Source of the DNA: Clostridia bacterium
GTDB taxonomy: Bacteria; Bacillota; Clostridia; Christensenellales; UBA1242
Length of the DNA: 64,000 bases
Direction of reading: 5' to 3'
Assembly (NCBI GenBank): GCA_900768545.1
Contig: CAAGDD010000003.1
Location: forward strand, 62,001 to 126,000
Part shown: positions 10,720 through 19,752 of the stretch, piece after piece
Numbering within the stretch: the stretch's first letter is position 1
Layout: each line of letters begins with the position of its first letter
Made by a program: the position numbers and the translations under genes
The notes under the pieces: model-generated
What the model was told of the DNA's origin: nothing
The model's input: the letters and a program-made list of their open reading frames with translations, nothing else
Database searches by the model: none

Positions 10720-11145
10720 AACAGACAAAATTTACACATTTAGACAAAGTTAAAATCGTCATTTGTTAATTTTTTACAAAAATTCATAAACATTTCAATA
10801 TAATAATCACGCAAATGCATAAATATCAACACAAATATTTATGCCGATAAAATACTTAAAATATTTTCTATAAAAATAAAAAAAATTAACAAAATTATCA
10901 AAAAAACACATAAATTTAATAAAAAAATAGCAAAAAACTTAATTTTTTGCTATTTTTTTTGATTTTTTAATATTTTTAATGTGTTTTTTATTTTTTTCAA
11001 GAAGTTTTTTTTATTTTTGTTTTTTGCAAAAACGACCAGATAGTGAATATTTCATATATTTATGTCACCATTTTGCACCATACATTTCTACAAATTTGAC
11101 AAAACATTTTTATATAATATCTTAAAATTTGTTTAAACAAAATTT
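10720..11145. other. AT-rich intergenic region with a strong hairpin
   Basis: Convergent intergenic space between the ZIP gene and dut. Apart from the terminator at 10922-10960 I see no gene or RNA signal, only A/T runs. Confidence 0.6.
10922..10960. terminator. Bidirectional terminator between ZIP gene and dut
   Basis: Perfect 16-bp stem (10922-10937 with 10943-10958) and a 5-base loop. The core is TAGC/GCTA inside A and T runs, so it can terminate both strands. Confidence 0.75.
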
Positions 11146-11592
11146 TTATTTCTTGCCAGTTGAACCAAAGCCGCCTTGCCCACGTTTTGATTCTTCAAGC
11201 TCATCAACTTCCAAAAAGCCCGCTTGATAAAATGGAGCAAAAACAATTTGTGCAATTCTGTCGCCATTTTCAACTCTTCTTGTTTCATTTGAATGATTGT
11301 GAAGTGCGACCATAATTTCGCCACGATAGTCGCTGTCAATAACACCTACTTTGTTTGCAGGAGCAAGCCCTTGTTTGCACCCTAAACTACTGCGTGCATA
11401 GATAAGTCCAACCAAACCTTCAGGTATTTCATAAGCATATCCTGTAGGGATAAACTTTGTTTCACCTGGAGCAATTTCAACCGTTCCGTCAGTCACTGCA
11501 TAAAGGTCAGCGCCAGCAGCAAATTCTGTTCCATAAGTAGGTTGTTTCGCATTTTCACGAAGTTTTTTAACTCTAATTTGTGTTTTTTGCAT
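11146..11592 (-). CDS. dut: dUTP diphosphatase (trimeric dUTPase)
   Basis: This 148-residue protein hydrolyses dUTP to dUMP and pyrophosphate, keeping uracil out of DNA and supplying the dTMP precursor. All five trimeric-dUTPase motifs are present in order: AGADLYA; then PTGYAYEIPEG with ARSSLG; GVIDSDYRGEI; NGDRIAQ; and the P-loop-like C-terminal RGQGGFGSTG. I chose the second Met (MQKTQ) because the GGAG ribosome site lies inside the five extra codons that a longer start at 11607 would add. It follows nrdG and nrdD on the same strand, a coherent deoxynucleotide supply group, although a gap of about 45 bases separates it from nrdG. Confidence 0.95.
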   Translation of the reverse strand: MQKTQIRVKKLRENAKQPTYGTEFAAGADLYAVTDGTVEIAPGETKFIPTGYAYEIPEGLVGLIYARSSLGCKQGLAPANKVGVIDSDYRGEIMVALHNHSNETRRVENGDRIAQIVFAPFYQAGFLEVDELEESKRGQGGFGSTGKK

Positions 11593-11636
11593 AATATTTT
11601 TCTCCATTTATGTTATATTTTTATAATTTATTGATT

Positions 11637-12167
11637 TTACAACTCATTATCTTTTATTTCGATCACTTTTTTCTCTTTTAATGACTTTTGAACATCGATT
11701 ATGCGTTGATTTTCAGACCCGCGAAACTTCAATCTTATGTTTTTCAAACCTTCAACAAACTCACCATCAACCAAAACATCAATATTTTTGAGCATTTCTG
11801 GCAAATATTGCGTCCAGATTTTTCCACCTTCGACCATATCTTTGTCAAAAGTATATCCCGAATACGCCCAGATGTTTTTATTTGGAAATTCACTTTTAAA
11901 TCGCTTTATTAAATGGCAAACCGCTTCTTGATTTGCTTTTTCAAAAGGTTCGCCACCCAAAAGGGTCAAACCTTTTATGTAATCATGACGGCACGCGTCG
12001 ATCACATGATCTTCAACTTCTTTTGTCCACTTGTTGCCGTAGCAAAAATCCCAAGTTTCTTGATTGAAGCAACCTTTGCAGTGATGTGTGCAGCCACTAA
12101 CAAACACGCTTACACGCACACCAACTCCGTTTGCGATGTCATATTCTTTTATATTTGCATAATTCAT
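11637..12167 (-). CDS. nrdG: Anaerobic ribonucleotide reductase activating protein (radical SAM)
   Basis: A 176-residue radical SAM enzyme that installs the glycyl radical on NrdD. The CxxxCxxC cluster for the [4Fe-4S]-SAM centre is at C26, C30 and C33 within SGCTHHCKGC, followed by FNQETW, which is typical of NrdG. The SAM-binding LLGGEPF motif follows. It lies downstream of nrdD on the same strand after 135 bases, so probably in the same transcript. Its ribosome site (TAGGCTGAT) is weak, consistent with a catalytic activase needed in lower amounts than NrdD. Confidence 0.95.
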   Translation of the reverse strand: MNYANIKEYDIANGVGVRVSVFVSGCTHHCKGCFNQETWDFCYGNKWTKEVEDHVIDACRHDYIKGLTLLGGEPFEKANQEAVCHLIKRFKSEFPNKNIWAYSGYTFDKDMVEGGKIWTQYLPEMLKNIDVLVDGEFVEGLKNIRLKFRGSENQRIIDVQKSLKEKKVIEIKDNEL

Positions 12168-12302
12168 ATCAGCCTACTTTTAGCATTTTTAAGCAAAAAT
12201 TTATCAAAAATCACTCAAAAACGCACTTTTTTTGCAAATTTTATGTATTTTTTAATTTTTTTTCTTATTTTTATGTAAAATCTCTTTTGTATGTATTAAT
12301 TT

Positions 12303-14477
12303 TTACAAATGCAAAACTCTGTCTTTAATTTCTTGAGTTCTGCCTTGGTTCCAGAATTGTGAACCGATATATCCGCAAGTTCTTCTGGCAACATTCAATT
12401 TTGTTTGATCGCGATTTTTGCAGTTTGGACATTCCCAAACAAGCTTTCCACCGTCTTCAACAATTTGAATTTCGCCGTCATATCCACAAACTTGACAATA
12501 GTCGCTCTTTGTGTTGAGTTCGGCATACATAATGTTGTCATAAATAAATTTCATAACTTCCAAAACCGCAGGAATATTATTCTGCATATTTGGAACTTCA
12601 ACATAACTGATCGCACCGCCTGGGCTCAATGCTTGGAATTCGCTTTCAAACAAGAGTTTATCAAATGCATTGATAGGTTCTGTTACATGAACATGATAAG
12701 AATTTGTAACATAAGACTTGTCGGTTACGCCTTCAATAACACCAAATCTTCTTTGCAAACACTTTGCAAATTTGTATGTTGTGCTTTCAAGTGGAGTGCC
12801 ATACAATGAATAATCGATGTTTTCTGCTTCTTTCCACTTCTTTGTGTATTCGTTGAGTTTTTTCATAATTTCGAGCCCGAGTTTTTTGCCTTCAGGTTCG
12901 ATCAATTTCTTTCCAGTAAGAGCATAAACGGTTTCCCACAAGCCTGCATAACCAAGAGAAATTGTTGAATAGCCGCCATGCAAAAGTTTGTCGATTTTTT
13001 CACCCGGTTTTAAACGAGCAAGCGCACCATATTGCCACAAAATTGGAGCGGCGTCACTGGTTGTGCCAGTCAAGCGTTCGTGTCTGCATTGAAGTGCTCT
13101 ATGGCAAAGTTCCATTCTTTCATCAAAGATTTTCCAAAACTTGTCAATATCTTTGTCAGCAGAAAGTGCGATATCAATCAAGTTTACAGTTACAACACCT
13201 TGATTGAATCTGCCATAATATTTTGGCTTTCCGTTTTCATCAACATAAGGAGTTAAAAAGCTTCGGCAACCCATGCAAGTGTAGCAATGCCCTTCGCCAT
13301 TTTTATCAACTTTAAGTTCTTTCATCTTTTTTTCAGAAATATAGTCAGGAACCATTCTTTTTGCTGTGCATTTAGCAGCAAGTTCGGTCAAATACCAATA
13401 TGGGCTGTCTTCGTGAATGTTTTGTTCTTCCAAAACGTAAATAAGTTTTGGGAACGCTGGAGTAATATAAACACCTTGTTGATTTTTTACGCCTGTGATA
13501 CGTTGATTTAACGTTTCTTCAATCATCAAAGCAAGGTCTTTTTTCTCTTGTTCGTTTCTTGCTTCGCCAAGATACATAAACACGGTGATAAAAGGAGATT
13601 GACCATTTGTGGTCATCAAAGTTACGACTTGATATTGAATGGTTTGAATTCCCTTGTTGATTTCTTTTCTAACTTGTCCTTCAACAATTTCGCTTAATTG
13701 TTCGTCAGAAATTTTAACGCCAAGACGAGCAAATTCATCCATTGTTTCTTTTCGAATTTTCTTTCTGCTTACATCAACAAAAGGTGCAAGGTGCGTCAAA
13801 CTTATGCTTTGACCGCCATATTGACTCGAAGCAACTTGTGCGATAATTTGTGTTGCGATGTTGCACGCAGTGGCAAAAGAATGTGGTTTTTCGATCATTG
13901 TTCCAGAAATAACTGTGCCATTTTGGAGCATATCTTCCAAGTTTACAAGGTCGCAGTTGTGCATTTTTTGAGCAAAATAATCGGCGTCGTGGAAATGGAT
14001 AATTCCTTCTTCGTGCGCTTTTACAATGTCTTCAGGAAGCAAAAATCTTTTTGTGATATCTTTGCTCACTTCACCCGCCATATAATCTCTTTGAACACTG
14101 TTTACAGTAGGATTTTTGTTTGAGTTTTCTTGTTTTACTTCTTCATTGTTGCAATCGATAAGCGACAAAATTTGTTTGTCGGTCGTGTTTGATTTTCTAA
14201 CCAAATCGCGAGAATAACGATATGTAATATAATTTTTTGCAACATAATAATTGTAGCGTGAAATATTTTGTTCGACCATATCTTGAATTTCTTCAACAGA
14301 AACCGCACGGCCTATGCTTTCACATTCTTTCACAACATTTTCAACAGATTTTCTAATTTGAGCGTCACTAAGGCGGTTTTCTTCTTTCTCAACAGATGCA
14401 TTTGCCTTCTTGATCGCGTTTAAGATTTTTTCTTGGTCAAATTCGACTTCTTGCCCACTTCTTTTGATAACTTTCAT
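12303..14477 (-). CDS. nrdD: Anaerobic (class III) ribonucleoside-triphosphate reductase
   Basis: A 724-residue glycyl-radical enzyme that reduces NTPs to dNTPs without oxygen. The N-terminal ~90 residues (KVIKRSGQEVEFD onward) form an ATP-cone allosteric domain. The body contains the NrdD active-site region, and the C-terminus carries the zinc site (CQVCGYDG ... CPNC) and the glycyl-radical loop RRTCGYIG with Gly702. Length and order match intact NrdD. The start is set by an AGGAGG site 5 bases before the ATG. It is followed by nrdG. The upstream promoter carries two NrdR-like boxes, so repression by NrdR-(d)ATP is the likely control. Confidence 0.97.
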   Translation of the reverse strand: MKVIKRSGQEVEFDQEKILNAIKKANASVEKEENRLSDAQIRKSVENVVKECESIGRAVSVEEIQDMVEQNISRYNYYVAKNYITYRYSRDLVRKSNTTDKQILSLIDCNNEEVKQENSNKNPTVNSVQRDYMAGEVSKDITKRFLLPEDIVKAHEEGIIHFHDADYFAQKMHNCDLVNLEDMLQNGTVISGTMIEKPHSFATACNIATQIIAQVASSQYGGQSISLTHLAPFVDVSRKKIRKETMDEFARLGVKISDEQLSEIVEGQVRKEINKGIQTIQYQVVTLMTTNGQSPFITVFMYLGEARNEQEKKDLALMIEETLNQRITGVKNQQGVYITPAFPKLIYVLEEQNIHEDSPYWYLTELAAKCTAKRMVPDYISEKKMKELKVDKNGEGHCYTCMGCRSFLTPYVDENGKPKYYGRFNQGVVTVNLIDIALSADKDIDKFWKIFDERMELCHRALQCRHERLTGTTSDAAPILWQYGALARLKPGEKIDKLLHGGYSTISLGYAGLWETVYALTGKKLIEPEGKKLGLEIMKKLNEYTKKWKEAENIDYSLYGTPLESTTYKFAKCLQRRFGVIEGVTDKSYVTNSYHVHVTEPINAFDKLLFESEFQALSPGGAISYVEVPNMQNNIPAVLEVMKFIYDNIMYAELNTKSDYCQVCGYDGEIQIVEDGGKLVWECPNCKNRDQTKLNVARRTCGYIGSQFWNQGRTQEIKDRVLHL

Positions 14478-14504
14478 AATTCCTCCTAGATGTCTTCGTA
14501 AACA

Positions 14505-14557
14505 ATTTTACACTATCTGTTGTGGTAAAGTCAACTTCTTTTATCAATATATAGTAT
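14505..14557 (-). promoter_or_regulatory. nrdDG promoter with two NrdR-like boxes
   Basis: Minus-strand promoter: TTGACT (14534-14529), 18-base spacer, TAAAAT (14510-14505). Box 1 (14510-14525, ACACTATCTGTTGTGG on the plus strand) overlaps the spacer and the -10. Box 2 (14542-14557, TATCAATATATAGTAT) lies just upstream of the -35. Their centres are 32 bp apart, the three-helical-turn spacing known for paired NrdR operators (consensus close to ACACWATATNTTGTGT). Confidence 0.75.
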
Positions 14558-14660
14558 TTTTTTTATTTTTCAAAATGTCGATAAATTTTTCAATATTTTG
14601 TTTTTAAACTTTGTCGCGATAACAAAAATATTAGATTATAAATCTATAACTTAAAGCAAA

Positions 14661-14700
14661 AAATAAGACTTTTGCTTATCTATTCGCAAAAATCTTATTT
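14661..14700 (-). terminator. Terminator of the 15.4-kb hypothetical gene
   Basis: Stem of 8 plus 6 bp around one mismatch (14661-14675 with 14686-14700). On the minus strand it is followed by a T run. Confidence 0.65.
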
Positions 14701-14734
14701 CGAAATTTTGGTATTATTCAAGGTCAAAAATTGA

Positions 14735-15406
14735 CTACAAAAGGTTTGTCAAATCGTCAATAATTTTCATTCTGTCGCTCTTGATCGCGTTTAAAAATCG
14801 CTTCAAACTTTGATTTTCAACATTGTCGATCGCAAAATTTATTTGTTCCAACAATCGCTGTTGCGACGCAATCATATTTTTTAAAAATCTTGTTTTGTCA
14901 TTTGTCAAAATCAAAAATTGAGTTGACCAATTTCGATTGTTTGAAGTAACAAAATTTGCATCACCACCAAACGCCGCAGTCATATTCCCAAGTGCGTCAA
15001 AAACAGCAAAATCATTTTGAGCAAGAGTCTTAAAATATTTTCCAAAATTTGCATCTTGAAGTGCCGTGTTCCAACTTTGATATGCAAAACTCAGTCCGCT
15101 CGTCATAATTCCGTCTTGTGAAAACATCAAATTTTTCAAAAGATTAGCTGTCCTTGCCGACGGCGTGATATCGGTCACGATAGGATAAGAATTGTCTTCT
15201 TTATACACCACATTTTCGCCATCACCTTGCACAAATTTCAGCATTGGCTCGGCATTTTTGGTGACGTCATCAGTTTTGTTTTTCTCTTCAAGTTTTTCAA
15301 AAAAGTTTTGCGCAAACGCCCGCGGACTAAACGTCATATTGATTGGATTTAGCATAAGGCGATGCTCGTTTTTGTTTTTATCATACACAAAATTGTATTT
15401 GTTCAT
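14735..15406 (-). CDS. Hypothetical protein, 223 aa
   Basis: I do not recognise this protein. It is soluble, with no signal peptide or membrane segment. The N-terminal 50 residues are basic (MNKYNFVYDKNKNEHR), the middle is mixed alpha/beta, and the C-terminal 60 residues look like a long amphipathic helix pair (RLLEQINFAIDNVENQSLKR). The start has a GGAG site (GTTAGGAGAAAACT) ahead of ATG 15406. It is transcribed alone, divergent from dapA, and ends at a good terminator. Codon use resembles the neighbours. No function is proposed. Confidence 0.75.
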   Translation of the reverse strand: MNKYNFVYDKNKNEHRLMLNPINMTFSPRAFAQNFFEKLEEKNKTDDVTKNAEPMLKFVQGDGENVVYKEDNSYPIVTDITPSARTANLLKNLMFSQDGIMTSGLSFAYQSWNTALQDANFGKYFKTLAQNDFAVFDALGNMTAAFGGDANFVTSNNRNWSTQFLILTNDKTRFLKNMIASQQRLLEQINFAIDNVENQSLKRFLNAIKSDRMKIIDDLTNLL

Positions 15407-15510
15407 AGTTTTCTCCTAACAATTTTATATATGAAAGCCGCCGCGAAATTGACACGCTTTTCGTTTGACAAATCTTGCCAGCGGCGAATAAATAATATAA
15501 AAGGAGAATT

Positions 15511-16380
15511 ATGAAAAGCATTTTTGAAGGAACTGGCGTCGCGCTTGTTACGCCATTTAAAAAAGGCAAAATCGACTATGAAAATCTTGAAAAAATAATT
15601 GAACTTGACATTCAAAAACAAGCCAAGGCTATCGTGATTTTGGCGACAACGGGCGAAGGCACAACAATATCGTTTGAAGAGAAAAAACAGATGATAAAGT
15701 TTTGCAAAAATTTGATTAAAGACCGAGCAAAACTTGTTGTCGGCACAGGGAACAATAACTTTGACCTTTGCTTAAAGCAAACAAAACTCGCACGCGATTT
15801 GGGTGCTGATGCTGCACTTGTTGTGACCCCATATTACAACAAAACAACACAAGATGGTCTTGTGCAATATTATCAAAAACTCGCCGCTTTAAAGTTTCCA
15901 ACGATCGCCTACAATGTTCCTGCTCGCACAGGGCTGATGATCGAACTTTCGACAGTCGAAAAACTGTCACGAAATCCTTACATTTTCGGGATCAAAGAAA
16001 GCACGACCGACATCGCACGAATAACGCAGCTTTGCAGAATTTGTCGCGACAAAATAGCAGTTTATAGCGGCGAAGATGACTTAAACTTTTTGTTTTATTG
16101 TCTTGGTGCAAACGGTTCAATCAGTGTGACTGCAAACTTATTCGCCGACAAAGTTGAACAAGTTTTTCGGTTTGTAAAAGACGAGAAACTTGAAAAAGCA
16201 AGACTTCTTCAAGACGAACTTTCACCACTAAACAAAATCTTGTTTTGCGAAACAAACCCTATTCCAGTCAAATATTTAATGTCGCTGAAAGGACTAATCG
16301 AGCCCGATGTGCGAATGCCGCTCGTTTTACCAACAAAAGAACATCAAGACGCGTTGAAAGATTTTGCGGGAAAGATGTAA
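15511..16380 (+). CDS. dapA: 4-hydroxy-tetrahydrodipicolinate synthase
   Basis: A 289-residue class I aldolase (TIM barrel) that condenses pyruvate with aspartate semialdehyde, the first committed step to DAP and lysine. Visible signatures are TTGEGTT near residue 45, the YYNKTTQ segment, YNVPARTG, and the Schiff-base lysine in GIKESTTD near residue 162. Start ATG 15511 follows AAAAGGAGAATT. The 90-base leader contains a CGCCGC/GCGGCG stem enclosing 37 bases, but I see no lysine-riboswitch core. It converges on dapB and shares a terminator with it. Confidence 0.96.
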   Translation: MKSIFEGTGVALVTPFKKGKIDYENLEKIIELDIQKQAKAIVILATTGEGTTISFEEKKQMIKFCKNLIKDRAKLVVGTGNNNFDLCLKQTKLARDLGADAALVVTPYYNKTTQDGLVQYYQKLAALKFPTIAYNVPARTGLMIELSTVEKLSRNPYIFGIKESTTDIARITQLCRICRDKIAVYSGEDDLNFLFYCLGANGSISVTANLFADKVEQVFRFVKDEKLEKARLLQDELSPLNKILFCETNPIPVKYLMSLKGLIEPDVRMPLVLPTKEHQDALKDFAGKM

Positions 16381-16400
16381 AAATACAAAAATCATCAAAC

Positions 16401-16428
16401 AAAAAAAAGCCAAAGCAGGCTTTTTTTT
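16401..16428. terminator. Shared dapA/dapB terminator
   Basis: Stem of 11 bp (16401-16411 with 16418-16428) with core AAAGCC/GGCTTT and A and T runs on both sides. It serves both convergent genes. Confidence 0.8.
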
Positions 16429-17107
16429 ACAAATCTAAAATATCAAAATATTGTCCGTTTGGCTTGTTTTTAAGTTTCTTCACCGCTTCAATAGCACCGA
16501 CAGCAAATATCTTTCGAGAATTTGCCCGATGAGAAATCGTCACAATTTCATCTCCCATAAAAAACTCAACTTTGTGATAACCTTTTTCGTTTGCGACGCG
16601 ATAAGCACCAGTCGTGAAATTTATTCCATTTTCGGTCAAAATCTTTTCAATATTTTTTGCCGTGCCGCTTGGAATATCCTTCTTTTGTTTGTGGTGATAT
16701 TCAGTCAAAACGACATCAGCCGCTTTCATATTTTTTGACAAAAAGTCGGTCATTTTGTAAAGCAAATTGACACCAATGCTTGCATTTTGGCACATTAAAA
16801 TTGAAATATTTTTCGATGCTTTTTTAAATTGTTTTTCATCATCTTTTGAAATTGCCGTCGAAAACAGTCCATAAGCGATTTTGTTTTTGACCGCAAAATC
16901 AATCAATTTTCTGCGGTCGGTCGCAGTCGAAAAATCAATAATTGCGTCAACATTTTTTGGCAATTTTGACACATCGTCATACACCAAAATGTCGCCGAGT
17001 TTGGTGCTTTTTATGTCAAGCCCGACAATTTCGTCACCGCCTTCTTTTGCCGCCGCGATGACTTCTCTCCCCATTCTTCCCAAAGCTCCAATAATCAAAA
17101 ATTTCAT
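16427..17107 (-). CDS. dapB: 4-hydroxy-tetrahydrodipicolinate reductase
   Basis: A 226-residue NAD(P)H-dependent reductase of the DAP pathway. The N-terminal Rossmann motif is GALGRMGR, and the catalytic and substrate segment is EYHHKQKKDIPSGTA near residues 137-151. The C-terminal half ends with the family pattern HRA.SR..FA.GAI.A. It is shorter than most DapB (about 245-270), mainly because the NAD-domain loops are compact. Its ribosome site (TAGGAG) overlaps the end of ddh only 8 bases upstream, so ddh and dapB are cotranscribed and probably translationally coupled. Confidence 0.95.
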   Translation of the reverse strand: MKFLIIGALGRMGREVIAAAKEGGDEIVGLDIKSTKLGDILVYDDVSKLPKNVDAIIDFSTATDRRKLIDFAVKNKIAYGLFSTAISKDDEKQFKKASKNISILMCQNASIGVNLLYKMTDFLSKNMKAADVVLTEYHHKQKKDIPSGTAKNIEKILTENGINFTTGAYRVANEKGYHKVEFFMGDEIVTISHRANSRKIFAVGAIEAVKKLKNKPNGQYFDILDL

Positions 17108-17115
17108 AAAAACTC

Positions 17116-18021
17116 CTACAAATATTTATATTGTTCGTCTTTTAAAACATATTTCATTGGCAGGTCAAAAATGCTAAACGCACCCGTTTTTTCTTCTTGT
17201 TTCAACTTCTCAAACGCGCGCGCAAAAGTCGTCATAACGTCAGCAGTAAATTCTGGATTTGACGGCAAATTTAGTGCGAAATTTATAATGTTTTTCTTGG
17301 TCAAGACTTGCCCTTTGTGAGCAAAGCTTTTCATTTGGTCGAGTTGCTCTTGACTTACAAAATGCACTTGAGTAGGATAGCCTTTAAAATAATCTTCCAT
17401 TGTCAAAATTTGTTGCTTAATCTCTTTTTGTTCGTTTTTATCCGCGACGACATAGCACAACCTTTTGTGAAAATTTTTCGATTGTTTAACGTCTTCGCCG
17501 TTTTTGATTTGTTTGATAATTTCTCGATTTGGCACTGTAAATTGAATCGCGTCGTGCACGCCATTTATGTTTTTTATCGCCTGCGTGTGACCTTGGCTCA
17601 AACCCTTTCCCCAAAACGAATAAGGTTCAAAGCCCAGACTATCAATAAGCCCGCGCATAAGACTGAAAATCCCCGGATCCCAACCAAGTGAACAAAGAGC
17701 GATTTTTCCTTGCGACCGCGCAACATAATCCATTTCGCGGATATGGCATCTCAAACGATTGTGATTGTCATAACTTTCGATGATATTAAAATTTCTTATC
17801 AACCGACGCGTTTGATATTCGAGTTCGTTTTGCGAACCGCCACACACAAAAACCAAGTCAATTTTGTCTTTAAATTTTTCGATATCGTCATAACGCTCAA
17901 CACCTTCGAGATTTCTCTTTGAAAACTTGGCGACAAGCTCAAAATTTTCGTCATTTTCAAGTCGTTTTGCGACCGCCCTGCCAAGATTTCCCATTCCAAC
18001 AACAGCAACTTTTGTTTTCAT
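17116..18021 (-). CDS. ddh: meso-Diaminopimelate dehydrogenase
   Basis: A 301-residue NADPH-dependent enzyme that converts tetrahydrodipicolinate directly to meso-DAP, bypassing the succinylase, acetylase and aminotransferase branches. The Rossmann motif GMGNLGRA is at the N-terminus, with VFVCGGS, SLGWDPGIFSLMR and the GKGLSQGH segment typical of Ddh. I chose the ATG at 18021, behind AAGGAGAATTTT, rather than the longer TTG start at 18072. It is the first gene of the ddh-dapB operon, divergent from the TetR gene. With asd, lysC, dapA and dapB nearby, the whole aspartate-to-meso-DAP route lies within 5.3 kb. Confidence 0.93.
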   Translation of the reverse strand: MKTKVAVVGMGNLGRAVAKRLENDENFELVAKFSKRNLEGVERYDDIEKFKDKIDLVFVCGGSQNELEYQTRRLIRNFNIIESYDNHNRLRCHIREMDYVARSQGKIALCSLGWDPGIFSLMRGLIDSLGFEPYSFWGKGLSQGHTQAIKNINGVHDAIQFTVPNREIIKQIKNGEDVKQSKNFHKRLCYVVADKNEQKEIKQQILTMEDYFKGYPTQVHFVSQEQLDQMKSFAHKGQVLTKKNIINFALNLPSNPEFTADVMTTFARAFEKLKQEEKTGAFSIFDLPMKYVLKDEQYKYL

Positions 18022-18113
18022 AAAATTCTCCTTACAAAGTTTTTTATGAACAAAAATTTTCGCGTGACACAATTTGACAAATTTAAAAATTTTGCAAAAA
18101 CAATTTTGAACAG

Positions 18114-18142
18114 TTGACTAATTTTAAACAGCGTGTTATAAT
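18114..18142 (+). promoter_or_regulatory. Promoter of the TetR-family gene
   Basis: TTGACT (18114-18119), 17-base spacer, TATAAT (18137-18142); only about 15 bases separate the probable start site from the ribosome site. It lies in the divergent gap with ddh, so the regulator could also act on ddh-dapB. Confidence 0.8.
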
Positions 18143-18164
18143 TGAAGCAATCAAGGAGGCAAAT

Positions 18165-18710
18165 ATGAAAGCACCATACAAAAACGCGAAACGCTCGCGT
18201 GAGATGATCAAAAGCGCGATGATCACACTTTTGGACAAAAAGAAAAGCATTTCTGACATTTGCATAAGCGAAATCGTAAAAACTGCCGATATCAATCGCG
18301 GAACTTTTTACAATCATTATCGAAACCCTGTCGAAGTTTTGGAAGAAATCAAAGACGATTTGTTTGAAAATCTTTCACAGGCTTTGCAAGAAAGTTCGGC
18401 AACAAAAAATATTGACAATTTTATTGATGCGATCACAAATCATATCAAAGAAAACGAAAACACTTATCGCACAATCGTAAATGCGATTCCAATGTCAGCG
18501 ATCGACAAAATGAAAGAAGAATTGGTCAACAAAACTCGTGAATTTCGAGTTTCGATCGACCCAGTCACAGTTTATTTTGCGATCAGCGGATTTACAGGCG
18601 TATATCTCGAACTTTTGAAAAATCCTGACGCAAGTTTTGGATACAATGAAGTCGCCGAAAAGACAAAAGAGCTTATCAAAATTTATTTAAACGCAAAAAA
18701 CAATCAATAA
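18165..18710 (+). CDS. TetR/AcrR-family transcriptional regulator
   Basis: A 181-residue regulator. The N-terminal helix-turn-helix covers about residues 15-60 (ICISEIVKTADINRGTFYNHY is the core: two helices, then the TFYNHY signature). The remaining all-helical domain is the ligand and dimer part and resembles the TetR_C subgroup found with DhaS-like proteins. The start at 18165 is set by the perfect AGGAGG 5 bases upstream; the longer open frame would begin inside the promoter. It sits between the ddh-dapB and asd-lysC operons. That it controls the DAP genes is only a positional inference. Confidence 0.9.
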   Translation: MKAPYKNAKRSREMIKSAMITLLDKKKSISDICISEIVKTADINRGTFYNHYRNPVEVLEEIKDDLFENLSQALQESSATKNIDNFIDAITNHIKENENTYRTIVNAIPMSAIDKMKEELVNKTREFRVSIDPVTVYFAISGFTGVYLELLKNPDASFGYNEVAEKTKELIKIYLNAKNNQ

Positions 18711-18722
18711 AATTATGTTTTT

Positions 18723-18750
18723 AAGACGCCGCCAAACGGTGTCTTTTTTT
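18723..18750 (+). terminator. Terminator after TetR gene
   Basis: Stem of 9 bp with one G-T pair (18723-18731 with 18737-18745), followed by seven T. Confidence 0.75.
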
Positions 18751-18792
18751 GTCATAAGAAAATGTTTTGTCATATAAAATGTTGAGGTGAAT

Positions 18793-19752
18793 ATGAAAAA
18801 AATCGGCATTTTTGGCTCTACTGGTATCGTCGGTAGAACCGTGATAAAAATTTTGAATGAAAAAAAACTTTTCGACTATAAGTATTTTTTGTTTGCAAAT
18901 TCGACCGAGCCAAAAAGAAGTTTTAAAATTGGAAAACAAAAATATATCGTGCAAGGCACCGACTTTGAAAACTTGCCAAAACTGGACTTTGCTCTTTTGT
19001 GCACCCGTGAAGAAGTTTCAAAACTGCTTGTTGAAAAACTTTCAAAAAATGGCTGCACAACAATCGACTTTTCGTCATATTTTCGAAAAAATTTTCCTTT
19101 AATTGTGCCCGAAATAAACTTTGAAAACGCACAAGGAAACATTATATGCAATCCAAATTGCTCTACAATCGCTTCGGTTATGGCACTGTATGAAATCAAC
19201 AAAAAATTTGGACTTGAAAGCATTGTTTATTCTACATATCAAGCCGTCAGTGGCGCTGGAAAACTCGCGCTTGACGACATCAAAACGAAAGATGTGAAAA
19301 AACTCAAAAACTTTAAATTTCCTATTTACAACAATTTAATCCCACAAATCGGGTCGATTGATAAACAGGGTTTTTCGACCGAAGAAAACAAGATGATGTT
19401 TGAAACGCGAAAAATCTTAAACGATCCAAAAATCAAAATCACCGCAACTTGTGTGCGTGTGCCGATCGATATTTGTCACTGCATTAGCATACATTTCAAA
19501 ACGCGAAAAAACGTAAGTCTTGGTCAAATCAAAGACACCCTTTCTCAAACAAAAGGCGTAAAAATCTTTGACGATGAGCCAAATTATCCAATGCCATATT
19601 TCACGCGACATCAAAGCGATGTTTTGGTCGGCAGAATAAGAGAAAGTTTTGACAAAAACAGTTTTGACATTTTTGTTTGCTCCGACAATTTGAGAAAAGG
19701 CGCGGCGCAAAATGGTGTGCAAATTTTGGAAGGATTTTTAAACGAAAGATGA
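18793..19752 (+). CDS. asd: Aspartate-semialdehyde dehydrogenase
   Basis: A 319-residue NADP-dependent enzyme that reduces aspartyl-phosphate to aspartate semialdehyde. The Rossmann motif GSTGIVGR is at residues 8-15, the catalytic cysteine is Cys123 in CNPNCST, and the substrate-binding RVPI and CHCISIH segments lie further on. ATG 18793 is chosen over the in-frame GTG at 18787 because the GAGGTG ribosome site covers that GTG. Its stop overlaps the lysC start by four bases (ATGA), so the two are translationally coupled. Unusually, asd comes before lysC. Confidence 0.95.
   Translation: MKKIGIFGSTGIVGRTVIKILNEKKLFDYKYFLFANSTEPKRSFKIGKQKYIVQGTDFENLPKLDFALLCTREEVSKLLVEKLSKNGCTTIDFSSYFRKNFPLIVPEINFENAQGNIICNPNCSTIASVMALYEINKKFGLESIVYSTYQAVSGAGKLALDDIKTKDVKKLKNFKFPIYNNLIPQIGSIDKQGFSTEENKMMFETRKILNDPKIKITATCVRVPIDICHCISIHFKTRKNVSLGQIKDTLSQTKGVKIFDDEPNYPMPYFTRHQSDVLVGRIRESFDKNSFDIFVCSDNLRKGAAQNGVQILEGFLNER

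Noticed and set aside
15420..15510. Lysine riboswitch upstream of dapA
   Set aside because: Only one 6-bp GC stem is present; the leader is too short and lacks the L-box core.
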